DNA of 64,000 nucleotides from Lentinus brumalis (lineage: Eukaryota > Basidiomycota > Agaricomycetes > Polyporales > Polyporaceae). Both the position numbers and the translations under genes were made by a program. Of this stretch, positions 45,877-57,673 are shown piece by piece. Location: assembly GCA_001792895.1 (NCBI GenBank), contig MARA01000015.1, positions 186,001-250,000 on the forward strand, written 5' to 3'. Under the pieces are notes generated by a model. It was not told the DNA's origin, made no database searches, and worked only from the letters and a program-made list of their open reading frames with translations. The first letter of the stretch is position 1; the number at the start of each line of letters is the position of its first letter.

Positions 45877-48249
45877 ATGACTCTCATGGGGTTCCAATTG
45901 TTTATTCTTGCACTTACAGCAGGGTTCGCCTTCGCTGCTCCGACAACCGTCCAGACGCACCCCACGGTCACCTTGGATGATGCGACTGTCATAGGACAGC
46001 CGAACGGGACGGTCGTCAGGTACCTCGGCCTGCCGTTCGCTCAGCCTCCGTGCGTCTGCCTCAACCATCTCCTTCGTCTCCGATTGTGCTGAACATGGCC
46101 TCCTTCAGCGTCGGCGACCTCCGTCTCCGCCTACCCGAACCCGTGTCGCCCTTCAATGGGACGATCAATGCAACTACGTTCGGCAACCAGTGCATTCAGC
46201 AGATCTTCCCAGCTGTGGATCTCCCGAGCGACGTGCCCGCTCCTGCTAGCGAATACCTTACAGCGTTCGTCACACCCGCTGATGTCCCCAGAGCGAAGAT
46301 TGTGAGTGCAAGCACCTGCCAGCTACGGTATCACTACGAGATCTTGACCTCGGACTACAGGCTTGAACTTGAACGTCATCGTACCTGCAGACGCTCACTC
46401 GAAATCCAAGCTTCCTGTTGCAGTGGTGCGTACATATCGCAACTCACTATGTTCAATATGATCTGACGTTCAGACATCCAGTGGATATATGGAGGTGCGG
46501 TACACGCATTCCTTACAGCTTGCTACAACTCAATACTTGCTCGCATGCAGGTGGCTTCGAGATAGGGTCAAATGCAATGTGAGGCTCGCTAGATTCGGGG
46601 AGACTATCCACATTCTAACATGTGCACAGCGAGCCAGGCGAAGTGGTCGTCGCTAGATCCATAGAGATCGGGCACCCGATCGTTTATGTCGCGATCAATT
46701 ACAGGTAAGCCGTGCTCTCCCGCATCGCCCTCCATACTAGATTGAACGTTCCTGTGTAGGTTGAGCGGTGAGCGGCTCACTGAGCTACAGGGTGTCGGCG
46801 CTGAACGTTAACTCTCGCATAGCCTTTGGCTTCTTAGGCGGCAGCGAAGTGAAAGAGGCGGGCGTTGCCAATCTTGGTCTGCATGATCGTACGTCCCAAC
46901 ATCGTTCCATATATTCGCCCTGTCGTAACTTCTCACGACATTTTGCCAGAACGAGAAGCTTTCCGCTGGGTGCAGAAGTATATATCTGCCTTCGGAGGAG
47001 ACCCGGAGAAGGTCATGATGTGAGTGACTGCGCTAACATTCAGGCCTGATCCGTTTTTGATTTTCATCTCCAGCTGGGGCGAGAGCGCAGGTGCAATATC
47101 CGTAGCATTGCACATGCAGGCTAACGGCGGCGATCCTCAAGGTCTCTTCCGGGCCGCATTCATGGAGTCCGGTTCGCCAACCCCGAGCGGTACCGTAGAC
47201 AATCCGTACCTGCAGTCCACCTACGACCAGATCGTGGCGGATAGCGGGTGCTCGAACGCCACGGACACACTTGCGTGCCTGCGGACAGTTTCCACGGATG
47301 TGCTGTTGGCAGCCGTCGATATCACGCCGTCGTTCCTTAGTTTCCAGCAAATCAACACGCCATGGTTCCCGAGAGCGGATGGGGCGTTGATTTCTAACCC
47401 CCCGGAGCAGCAACTTCTCAGCGGTCCGACGGCGAACATTCCCATCGTCTCCGGTCCGTCAATTATAGATTCCAGCATGACGGACACGCGGCTCACTTTC
47501 TACTACAGGCAATGACCAGGACGAAGGCAGCGCGTTCTCGTTCCCTACCCTGAACTTGACGTAAGTGTCCGGTACGCACAACAGAACGTTGCTGAGCGCG
47601 CGTTACACAGCACGGATGAAGAATTTCTCGACTACGTACACTCGAACTATTACCGAAACACGTCCAGAGAAGCAGTGGAAAAGATCCTCGACCTTTACCC
47701 CTCGGACCCCGCGCTCGGCTCACCATACAACACAGGGAACAACTTCGCGTACTCGCCCCAGTACAAGCGCATGTCGGCTTTCCAGGGCGACTTCATCGAG
47801 CAAGCGCCTCGACGTCTGTTCGTTCAGCATCTCGCGGAGAAGCAACCAGTCTACGCCTACCGTACGTCGTCGCTCCTCACACTGCCCCATACGCATGCAT
47901 GTATCTGACTTCACGAAAAGTGAGCAATTACCACAAGGTTGATGGCATCGGGGCGGTACGTCGGTTTCCTGGTCTCACAGTATGGCTTTGACTTATCGTT
48001 CTCTAGGCTCACGGCACTGAGCTCGCCGACGTCTTCGGTGGAGGGCCGATGGGGGACTACCTGATCCGCTTCGCTGCGACGCTCAACCCGAATGGCGATG
48101 GAGCCTTCGAGTGGCCGCGCTATACCAACTCATCGCCCCTGCTGCTCACGTTCAACGACGTCCAGCCCGATTTCAACCTCACTGTCGACACCTATCGTGC
48201 GGAGGGGATGACTTACCTGACGAAGCTCAGCCTTGCGGATCCCATATAG
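45877..48249 (+). CDS. Secreted type-B carboxylesterase/lipase M2
   Basis: Tandem paralogue of M1 with fourteen exons, two of them very small: 46482-46494 (13 nt, WIYG) and 46760-46767 (8 nt). Signal peptide FQLFILALTAGFAFA. Same catalytic set: WIYGGGF, GESAGA, GNDQDEGS, AHGTELADVFGGG. One frame break, at CCCC 46286-46289 just before the exon 2 donor (46301); one extra C would restore the phase used by M1 and the conserved Ser-Glu-Asp-Cys. Relative to M1 it has one additional intron (after LSG/A) and lacks the intron M1 has at 43826-43890. An ATG nine bases downstream (45886) is an alternative start. If the frameshift is real the gene is dead after about residue 120. Confidence 0.85.
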
Positions 48250-48653
48250 ACTACGCACATACTTCTGTCTGAATGAATTGCCTTTCAGCCCGCGGCCTTT
48301 GCGGGGTGTCGAGCGCGCTGTCCTAGAAGCCCTTGGAGTCCGGGTTCTCCGACCGTTTAGCTCTCATGCTGTCGCGAATGCGCCGGTAAGGTGCCATACC
48401 GTACATTCACAACAAACACCACGCCTGTTCTCGCGGGAGCCCTTCAGCCCCACCCCGATGACCGCAAGGAGCAGCACGATAACTTCACACACGAGGCCCA
48501 TGATCATGTAGGAGTTCCTCTCGTGGCTCGAGAGGGCTACCCCGCTCCCTTTCGAGTCGGAATCAGCATCGGCCGGCACCCGAGGCTCGAAAAGGTGAAA
48601 TTTGAACCTCACAATTGTCTAATACTTCGGTCCGTACTGTATCACGTTTCCCC

Positions 48654-51235
48654 TCAACCCTCACTACCGTCCTCATCCTGTAGGTATCGAAGAGCATCTT
48701 GCATAGCGAGCCCAGGTCCAGAAGAGTCGCCGAGGTGTCCAGACGAACGCAGATCGTCCCACCGAGGGTCGCCGAGTAGCTCCAACAGCTGCCGACCGAA
48801 TCATTCAGTCAAGTGATCGTTTCACGGTGTTGTCTTGGACTGACCTGTTTCCTTAGCTCCGGCTCAGGATGACGTCGCTGCGGCAGCGCCGCGCGAAGCC
48901 GATGGATATGCACTGTCCCGTCCTTCGCGCCGGAACACAAGATGTCCCCGTAGGGGGAGAAGGCGAGGGAAGTGATGACGGTGTCGTGTGCCCTGAACGA
49001 CGCGACACAACTCATGAGCCGTATATCCCACAACCGCACTGTCCCGTCTTCACAGGCAAGTGCAAGCCATCGACTGTCTGGGGAGAAGGTCGTCTGGCAA
49101 ATCGAAATGTCTATCTCGCGTGAGAGGACAGTGTCTCCAGTGAGAACGCTCCAAACGCGGAGGGCTTGTAGCTGGTGGCAGGCGATGTACTTGCCGTCCG
49201 GGAGAACAACATGTTGAGCATGCTACAATTGTAATCTTTGAGGAGGATCTTGACAGAATGCGTATCCACGTTCCAGATCCGAATGACCCCATCTTCGGAG
49301 CCCGTTGCGACCATCTCGGAATCGACGGGATTGAACAGCGCGGTGACGACTCTCTTCTCCCCTTCTGCGTCGTGTCTACCGACTGTCGTCCAACGCACAG
49401 CAGTAGTTTGGGTGTCCCAAATCCATGAAAATGAATGGCAGGCAGGCGGCGACTGAGTGTATGTACACAACATCCAACGGCCGTCATGGGAGAAGAAGGG
49501 TCCCGACCATCGGCTCCTCTCACCGAGGAGGGTATACAGAAGGTACGGATGGTGGAAGAGTAGTTCCTGCCCTGTGATCGATTTATAGAGGCGCAATTGA
49601 GGCTGACCGATCCGCTCGCTGCCATGAAAGCATGGGATGTCGCTCACATGATGTGACGTGTCGCTCATAGATATGACAGCGAACAACGTGCCATCCGGAG
49701 ACCAACTTGTAGAGCAGCTACGCGGAAGGCCTGGGTCTAGGTCTGAACAAGCAACGACATGGAAGTTGTCTGCATGCGCATCCCGCAGGACCACGTGAGT
49801 GGTAGTGCAGATGCCAAGGTAGCGGCCGTCCTGTGAGAATTCCACGCATACTGTACGGGGATAATGCCAGTCGTGTACCACGAGACCGTCCAAAATGCGC
49901 GACACAGTCACCGACTCGTCGTAGGAACTGAATGTGGCTACCCATCGGGAGTCCGAGGAGATCGTCACCGGGTTTACGAGAGAGTCGATGTTATGCTCAT
50001 TGATTTCTATCCAGACCCTTCAGCCCAAAAGCGCCTTCAATAGAGAGACTACTACATACCTTCACGGAACACGACCTCTGGTGATGGATGCTCTGAGTAG
50101 AGGGCCAGGAAGCTCCTTGAAAGCGGCTCGACCAATGCTGATCCTCGGCGCTTGTTCATGTTCATAGTTATCGTAAGAGACTTTGGAGCCAGACAGCGAA
50201 TTGCATCGTGAAAGGACGCCAGTTCCTCTGCGCTTGACGGTGTATCAAGAAGTCTTAGAAGAGGATGGAAGGGTGCGTGATAGAAGATATGGATGTTCCT
50301 CAGCAATCCGGAAGAGAGTAAGCGCAGAATAGTGTCAATAGGGACAATGTGGTCTGTCATCTTAGCCGCTCGGATAGTGCGGTAGACCACACGTATCTCT
50401 AGCGTGCATACGCGGGCAAACGCAGCCCGCGAGTCCTCCCTGTGCAGAGACGGGAACTCGATCCCGTCATGAGAGAACTCTACATCGAGCGCGAGCTCCT
50501 CGATGGTGCCACCAGCTAGATCTCGAATGAGATTGTGATCGTTATAGAAGCTGTTGCGCAACTGAAACCGCTGTGAGCCTGCGTAAAGCTTTTGTAATAG
50601 AATATTCGGCTTACTTTGAGAGCGCGGAGGCGAGGTAGCGTTCCACGATATGCAGGCAGATTCGGGTCCACATCGATCGGTATTGCGACGTTGACATGGT
50701 CACATATGAATTGCTTGAGATTGGGGAGCGCCTTCAGAAGCCCGCGGACATCGGCGGAACTGGCTAGATACAGTGCACAGAGCGAAAGGGTCTGGAGGCA
50801 CGAATGCTTAGCCGTGGCGCTTTTGATGAATCGGAGGGCGTGATATAACGCCAATGCGTGGCCATCATGGCCATCATAGACGTCATAGGGACTCTCTGGT
50901 TGAAGCAGATACCACTGGCGCAGGTTTGGAAACTGGCTCAGTAACGTGAAATCGAGAAAACTGTTGATGTTGGGATGGTATACGAATGTTGTGATTGAGT
51001 GGACGAAGAAGCGAGAGGACGGATTGATACGGAAGTATGACTTAACACTATCGTGCTGCTGCCAGCTTCCGATCCTGATGGCACGGAGAAGATGGAAGCG
51101 ACTGCGGACGTTCCATAGGCAGCAGGTCAAGGCGCATTGGCGGAGGGATCGAACGTCGTAACGGAGCTGATCGATGATGTGCTCTCGGATCTCGAGAGGG
51201 AATTGGTCGCGAAAGGGTACGACGAAGTAAGACAT
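48654..51235 (-). CDS. F-box-like protein with C-terminal WD40 repeats
   Basis: Exons 51235-50615, 50570-50060, 50006-48845 and 48788-48654. The N-terminus has an F-box-like motif (FPLEIREHIIDQL...CALTCCLWNVRSRFHLL), the Skp1-binding part of an SCF ubiquitin ligase. The middle resembles the Leu-rich region of basidiomycete F-box proteins. The C-terminal third has WD40 blades (EDGVIRIWNVDT, EDGTVRLWDIRLMS, KDGTVHIHRL). The intron between the two halves (50059-50007) joins in phase 1, so they read as one gene. A frame break sits at GGG 49200-49202; with one added base the coding total is 2430 nt (809 residues). Alternatively these are two adjacent genes read through. Confidence 0.72.
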
Positions 51236-53044
51236 GGCAGAGCGCGAGGCGTACGAAGGGTAGGACAGAGGTTTGTCGTGTTGCGTAGAGAGACTGGGGG
51301 TACGGGTGGGCAGGGTAGAGGCTTTCTGGGACGGCGAGTGTCAGGCGTCGCAGAGAGATCGATAGACAAAATGCGCGCGCGCCTCGCCGGCGAGAACAGT
51401 GCTGTCGTTCGCACGACCTCCGTGAGGTGAGGTGCACCCACGAAACACTCACCGCCACCATCATCAATCGTACAGCCTGTGCGCACAATTGCGCTGCCAA
51501 CCCAGCCCACATCGCTTGTTCGAGTGCGCCGGATTGAGGGATATACGAACAAGCGAAACCAGAACGATGGCGGCTCAGAGGAGAATATGAATGTGTACGT
51601 TCTCCTCTCGCCCCGACTGGTGGGCCCGAACGCGCGCCCAGAGCTGCGAGCTACACGCCCGCACTCTCCCGGGGTGATGACCGGCCCGATTGTGGATAGT
51701 GCGAACATGCGTGGATGTGGGCTCACCTCATTGAGTCGATTGTTATCCACACATTGGCTTCAACGACGATCTGCGGAGCCGATTCGTAGTGAGCTATGTA
51801 GGAGCGTCGACATCAATCGTCGATGCCTATCATTGACGTAGTGCGCGCGGGAGACTTACACAAATGACGATGAGGTGTTGAGCACCACCGCATCGGACAT
51901 CGTAGACGAGTGGCCTCAGGGCGTCCATTCGTGCGTTCTGGTCGATCCGATGCACGTAGGACGCGGGCACGTTATCTAGAGATCATTGTCACTCAAGGCT
52001 GCAGTATCTTTGTGGATACGTAAGGGAACACTTACTGAGGCTCGCGCAGGCAGCGAACGTTGCGATTATCTTTCCAGGATCATGGGGAGGTTAGAGTGCC
52101 CGCCAGGTTGACGTAGATCCCATAGAGAAGCCTTTGAGCGCAGCGCGTCGAGGTTACCCGGCATGTTGCAAGGACATCTACTGTGAGCGTATGATTCAGG
52201 TGAGCGCGTCTCGCCGGCGGGCCGCTGGACGAGCCACCTTTGGAACAAGAGAGCGACGCGTGGTGGATACTATTTTGCCCGTATAATCGCTATTGATTAT
52301 TGATGAGTGAGTTACAGTAACCACTAGAGTCGATGCCCTTCGAGCGGTTCAGGCTGTGCGGTTGTGAATCAAGACCGTATGAACTACGGTTCAGTGCTAT
52401 TTCGTTCTGAATTCGTGCTCCTGAGAACCATTGACACTTAAAGTCGTGAGCGGGTTATACAGCACGGCAAATCAGTCTCTCACGTACGGGCTTCTGGGCG
52501 TCCGCGCTCACCCATCGGCTCCTGGTCTTCCGACTGGTGCAGCCGCCTCTAGCTTTGAAGACCGAGGCACTGTCGAGATATACAGGCGTAAGTCGTCGCT
52601 TGCTCCACTAGTGCGTGCTACTGAGCGTCCTATAGAGGCAACACCAGACGGCAAGAAGGACATTTCCGCCCGTACTACGTAGGCAGTGGATGACACAGGT
52701 CTAACATCAGCGCCGTGAAGTAATCGTCAAGTGTGAGGAAGGCCGCTCACCGCGTTGGTTCAGCACGATGCGCTACTTGCTGTGCGGAGAGACACTCAGG
52801 AGGCTCCCCGCCACGTCGCACGCGTGCTTTCTCTCTCATCCCATGCTCGTGCGTCGAGCCAATCGTGCGCAGAGACCGCAGTCCTCTGGAAAAACCCAGG
52901 ATCCAGGTGAGTGCGATTCAAGAGACATGGTTGATTTCCCAGAGACGAGCTGACCATGTGTGTGTTGTAGACGCTATGAGGCAGACTGCGGAGCCATCGA
53001 TCGCGAGATCGTCACTACGGTTCACGAAGACAAGAGTTTCGAGT
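51236..53044. other. Intergenic, no supported gene
   Basis: Short ORFs on both strands without domain features (for example 51127-51750 minus, 52431-52682 plus). No repeats stand out. Confidence 0.45.
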
Positions 53045-53987
53045 ATGCGGGCCGTCCTAGTTTTGCCAATTCTCGTCGCACACCCTTCTTATATGGGAGC
53101 CGTCGCTCAAGGCACCAATGGACCGCTGGCGTTCATCCACCCCGACCATCCCTCACGCTATGCGCCCCGAACACGTTCCTGTGGACAGGAGGGACCCCAC
53201 CCTTCACTCTCGAGATACGCTTACCCAGCGGTCAAGTAAGCGTCCTCGCCGAGCTGCCCTTTACAAACATCCCCGCCCGACACTTCACGTGGACTCCGGA
53301 CTTCGAGGGACGAACGTCCTCGCGATGCTGTTCGACAGCAGCAACGCGACGACGACGTCTTCTCCGTTCTCCATCCAGTCGACCGGGAACACGACGTGCT
53401 CGCGAGCCGACTCCGCCAAGAAGGACACATCTCCTGTGATTATGGTCGACACAGGCGCGACGTCAACGAACGCCCCGGCCCCTGGTGTGTTCGTGGGCGT
53501 CGGAGTCGCCGCCGCGATCGTGCTTGCCGGCATCCTCGCCCTGTTCTACTGGCTCTGCATCGCTCAGCGGAACCGCAGGGGGTTCAAGCGTGTAGGTCCG
53601 CGTCTTCATCAGACTTCCCCGCAACGAGACCTGACAGGCATCTTCTCTCAAACAGAGATAGACGACTGGGAGCTCCTATCCGAACCCGACTCGCCGTCAG
53701 ATACGGGGAAGAAGGGCGTCGCGCACCACGGTGACGGTGGAGTCCCGACCATCGTCATCACGTCCCCGAGTATTGCGCCTTCCATTCTCAGCCACGAGCA
53801 GAAGGACGGACGCAGAACGGGCGCAGACACACCTCCTGCTATGCGACAAATACCACCGGATTCTGACGAAGAGGAGGACGTACCGCTGTTCCAGCTCGCA
53901 TCTGCACGGTCTGCTGGGCATGTGGCCACAGACGTTATCTTCAGCGCAGATGCACACGAGGGAGGTAAAGATGGAAGTCGCCGTTAG
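53045..53987 (+). CDS. Single-pass membrane protein P with Kre9-like ectodomain
   Basis: About 292 residues from exons 53045-53589 and 53656-53987, phase-1 junction. Signal peptide MRAVLVLPILVAHPSYMGAVAQ (given as positions 1-20 plus two). The ectodomain has LCAPNTFLWTGGTPPFTLEI, the C-x-P-x-x-F-x-W-x-G-G pattern of fungal Ser/Thr-rich surface domains (Kre9/Knh1-like) also seen in Q and S. Helix VGVGVAAAIVLAGILALFYW then QRNRRGFK. The tail is acidic (EIDDWELLSEPD, PDSDEEEDVPL) with no PPxY. Two frame breaks, at CCC 53150-53152 and GGG 53307-53309; adding one base to each gives a coding total divisible by three. Confidence 0.65.
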
Positions 53988-55051
53988 CTCATGGGAATCT
54001 GGGTGTACTACATGGACTGTATCAGGCGAGTATGAGGACGGGAACGGTTACTGTTGGCTCACTAGACTCACCTGGCGTCATGATGGATTCTGCGCTCGCT
54101 CTCTTCAAGATGAACAAATTGCTATGGAGGTGCTTGAAGACCAGCTAAAAGTCGTCTGACTCGAGTCTAAGGGACGAACTTCGACTCTTGGCGCTGGGCG
54201 GCCGACACTTTCACTTACGTAATGTTGAGTTTACAAGTAAGTATCATGAGCCCTACCTCTCTGTATCGCACGACTGGACCACCATCCCATCGTCCCTACA
54301 TATCCCAGCATTATCTCTATGTTTTGCAAGTATTCGAGGCGATAAAAGCTTTGCTTCATATGCCCGGTGGCACAACTCTCACGGAGGCCGTCGTCCTGAC
54401 GACGACATGCATGCCGCCAGTTTCATGGCAGAGTCTCACGCGCTCGACCGCATCGAACCGGTGAGCTACGACTGGTTCTCAACGATTTCCGCGAGCTGAG
54501 GCGTCGAAATGCTACCGCGAAGTCTATCGACTGCGCACCACTGCCCACGTTGCGTCCACACGTCCACCATGCTCCCGCAGGCAACCACACACCATCAAGG
54601 CTGTAGGTCTCTGTGGACGTACCGACCGGGAATACCCTTTACGCCAGATCACTCTCTGCCCATGCCGAGTGGCACCTCGCTTTGCCCACGACCACCACGA
54701 TCCCGGTAGCTCCAGCCTCCAGCCCTCCACCTATCTGCCCCTCTGACCTGTCCTGCGGGCATCTGCAAGGTGGTCCGGGTCGCTCTCTGTGAGGAGGCCG
54801 TGGAGCAGGCGCGTTGCTGAGAGCTGAGGTGCGTGTATCAGCTGTGGGCAGCTGGGTGTACGTACTGATGATACTGCCGCACTGCAGTGACGTGTGTGTG
54901 TGTGTATCCGACGTCGTCCGTGACGAGCAGCGCCCGTAGATCGTTAGTCAAGGCCCACAGGTGAGCTCGCATTTCATGTCGTCGTACATACGCGATCGGG
55001 GATCTGAATTTGACTCCGCGGGCTCGTAAGTCCGTTCATCAGTCGTATTCG
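53988..55051. other. Intergenic with a GT microsatellite
   Basis: A 14-bp GT run lies at 54892-54905. The 103-codon ORF at 54188-54499 is not recognised and not supported by splicing. The region may also hold a signal-peptide exon for gene Q. Confidence 0.4.
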
Positions 55052-56294
55052 ATGGCTACGTTCCTCGAGATCCATTCTCCAAAGCCCCCTACCCAATGCG
55101 TCCCGACGACATTCTCCTGGGACGGCGGAATCGCGCCGTATACCCTCAAGATCACCGCCGTCACTGGCGACTCCCAGCTCGGTGACGTCTTGCAGACGTT
55201 CAGCGGGATCGGGGAGCAGTCTCTGCAATGGCCCGTCAATTTGGCCGGCGGAACCGAGTTCGGGGTCGTCCTCAGCGACTCGACACCCATCACGGTCCAG
55301 TTTGTGCCCGTCACCGTCCAAGCAGGTCCCGATAGCAGCTGCCTAGGAGGAGGCAGCAGCAGCAGCACTGCAGATCTGTCAACCCTTTCGAGCACGACTA
55401 CCCCGACGTCATCGTCTTCCAATCCGCAGCCGACGGAGACTCCCACAGGTGTACTGTCGGACTCGAGCATCAGCACGTCAACGACCTCCTCGGGATCGTC
55501 AACTTCGAGCTCACCTGGTCCGACCGGCCTGCCAGGCGCAGTAGCAGCGAATACGGGCAAGTCTCTGAGCGGCGGTGCGATCGCGGGCATTGCTATCGGC
55601 GGCGCACTAGCAGGAATCGTCATCGCTGTGCTGTTCTACTGGCTCTGGAGGAGGTTCGGTCGGAGGCGCAGCGGGAGCCCGAGAAACCTCGGTTCGTCCT
55701 TTTATCTGTTCCGCAACTCAGGCACTGTGATTGACGTTCTCTCCCGGTACCGCGTACCCAGACCTCAACGAGTCGTCTCTCCCGCCCGTACAGCCGCCTC
55801 CAACGAGCAAAGCCGCGGAGGCCGAGGCCATGCGCCCATCCATGCTCTACGGCTCGCCCATGTCCTCGCCCAGCCCCACGACAGCCTCGTTCGCGCAGGA
55901 CCCGTCCCGCGCCTCCGGGGCCTACACCGAACCGTCCGTCTACACGCCCACGCCCCGTACGTCCCGGACCCCGAGCGCGAGCCACCACAGCGCCGCCCTC
56001 TCCCTCTCTCCGCAGCTGCAGGGCAGGAGGCTCAGCGTCGTGAACTCGAGCGACGGCGCGGGTACGACGACGACCGGGCGGTCGTCGAAGGTTCCTGGGG
56101 CGCAGGTCGTGAGCTGGGCGGGGAGCAGCTCGGGGGTGTCGTCGGTGCAGGAGAGCGATGCGGGGGTAAGGTTGGCGGGTGGGCCGCCGCTGAGCCTGCC
56201 GCCGATCATGGTGACGGAGGCGAGCGAGTCGGGGAGTCTGCCGGAGCGTGAGGGCGTGCCGATCCCGCCGCCGTATAGGCGGTATGAGGACTAG
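55052..56294 (+). CDS. Single-pass membrane protein Q with Kre9-like ectodomain
   Basis: Exon 1 from ATG 55052 to 55691, exon 2 55762-56294, phase-1 junction (GTTCGT...CCCAG). The ectodomain starts almost at once: TQCVPTTFSWDGGIAPYTLKI, SLQWPVNLAGG, FVPVTVQAGPDSSC, then a Ser/Thr stalk. Helix AIAGIAIGGALAGIVIAVLFYWLW with RRFGRRR. The tail exon opens DLNESSLPP (compare DLVDLNESPRP in S), carries ESDAGVRLAGGPPL and ends IPPPYRRYED. No signal peptide is visible in exon 1, so an upstream exon may be missing. The long ORF reading through 55692-56251 in frame is Arg/His-rich and taken as intron plus wrong frame. Closest relative is S. Confidence 0.78.
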
Positions 56295-56584
56295 TCGACT
56301 ACGTATTGGTCAATTGCGATCTCTGTCGTCGTCTCTTGAGCTGAAGGTGGTGCGGTTTTTTATTGGTGCGTTTTGTAATGTTATCTTCTGCTATCTTGCT
56401 GTCGTGTCGACGCTCTACGTATTCACTTGAATGCATGTCGGGTTCAGGGACGACTGCCATGCAAGAATCTCAAGCTGACTGGCGTGGGCTGTGATGCCGA
56501 CGACATGGAGTTCGCCAATATCGAACGTCGGCACCTTGCCACGTGGCATCCTCGATGAAGGTTTGCGGGACATTAATGACCACC

Positions 56585-56718
56585 TGGTCTCGTACCCAGA
56601 CTATGTACGGGATGAGGTCGCACCCCACCACCGCACCTACCCGAACGTCTGGGGCAGTTTGATAGAGACCTCCTACCTCCCCCTATTTGAAATTCAGTCA
56701 CGGTCACGAATCTCGCGT
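56585..56718 (+). repeat. Inverted repeat, left arm (134 bp)
   Basis: From TGGTCTCGTACCC to GAATCTCGCGT. Its reverse complement recurs at 57282-57415 with no difference found by eye. Spacer 563 bp. Confidence 0.85.
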
Positions 56719-57281
56719 GTCGCGCTCATACGGGCGTTTAGGCACCCGTATATGGTACCAAGCGCCCGCACACGCGTCACGGTTGCGCGACTTCTTAGTA
56801 CTTACTTCCTTTCCTCCACCTCAATGCATCAACCAGCGTCGGAAAATCAAGTAGACATGCGCGTAATAGCATAGCACATACTGGGAGAATTTTGTATTAA
56901 ATGGAACAATCGTGTGATGTACCGAGGCTTGAGGCCGCTGACAACAGTGCAAGTCCGCAGAAGATGGACTTGTAACCCTCTTTCATCTCAAGAGCAGAAT
57001 TGAGCATGCTAAAAAGCTCCGGAGGGATTTGTGCCAACGATTGTAACTCAAAGATGAGTGACAGTAATATTGGGCAAGCCCCCAAATTGCATTACTGTTG
57101 CGGTGTTTGGCGCTTCTGATCAGATACTGGTAATGTAAGTATAGGCACAGTGAGAAGACACGCAATGCTCAATCATACAATACACCTGGATTCCGAGCAA
57201 CGCGTCGACGTTCAAGAACCCCGGGCTGCCCTACGACGACGCGGGACGGTGGCTGGCACGCAAGTGACCGAGATCACGGCT

Positions 57282-57415
57282 ACGCGAGATTCGTGACCGT
57301 GACTGAATTTCAAATAGGGGGAGGTAGGAGGTCTCTATCAAACTGCCCCAGACGTTCGGGTAGGTGCGGTGGTGGGGTGCGACCTCATCCCGTACATAGT
57401 CTGGGTACGAGACCA
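57282..57415 (-). repeat. Inverted repeat, right arm (134 bp)
   Basis: Partner of 56585-56718. Sequence identity ends abruptly at both ends of the arms. No coding potential beyond the same short translated stretch (VSYPDYVRDEVAPHHRTYP) on both arms. Confidence 0.85.
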
Positions 57416-57673
57416 ATGACCACCTTGCAGCCTGGTGCACGAGAAGTGAAGTGCCGGCCAGGTAGATACCCATCGCCTAATGAAGTACTTTCTTTTGGTT
57501 GACTGCTGATGCCGTCGCTGGGACGACGTCGAATGAGGTCTTCCGGGCGATAGAAAGCGCATACTGTAGTAGTCCGACTCCGGGAAAAACGGAAACTGCA
57601 CTTCCAAAGCCCTGCCGCCCCGAAACCGCATCCTAAGACCGTCGCCAATACACAGAGAAGTCCAAGCAAGTGC

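Noticed and set aside
55692..56251. Long read-through ORF of gene Q (413 codons)
   Set aside because: Beyond 55691 it is Arg/His-rich and unlike any relative, while the alternative frame after a phase-1 intron gives a tail matching S, with AGGP box and PPxY end.
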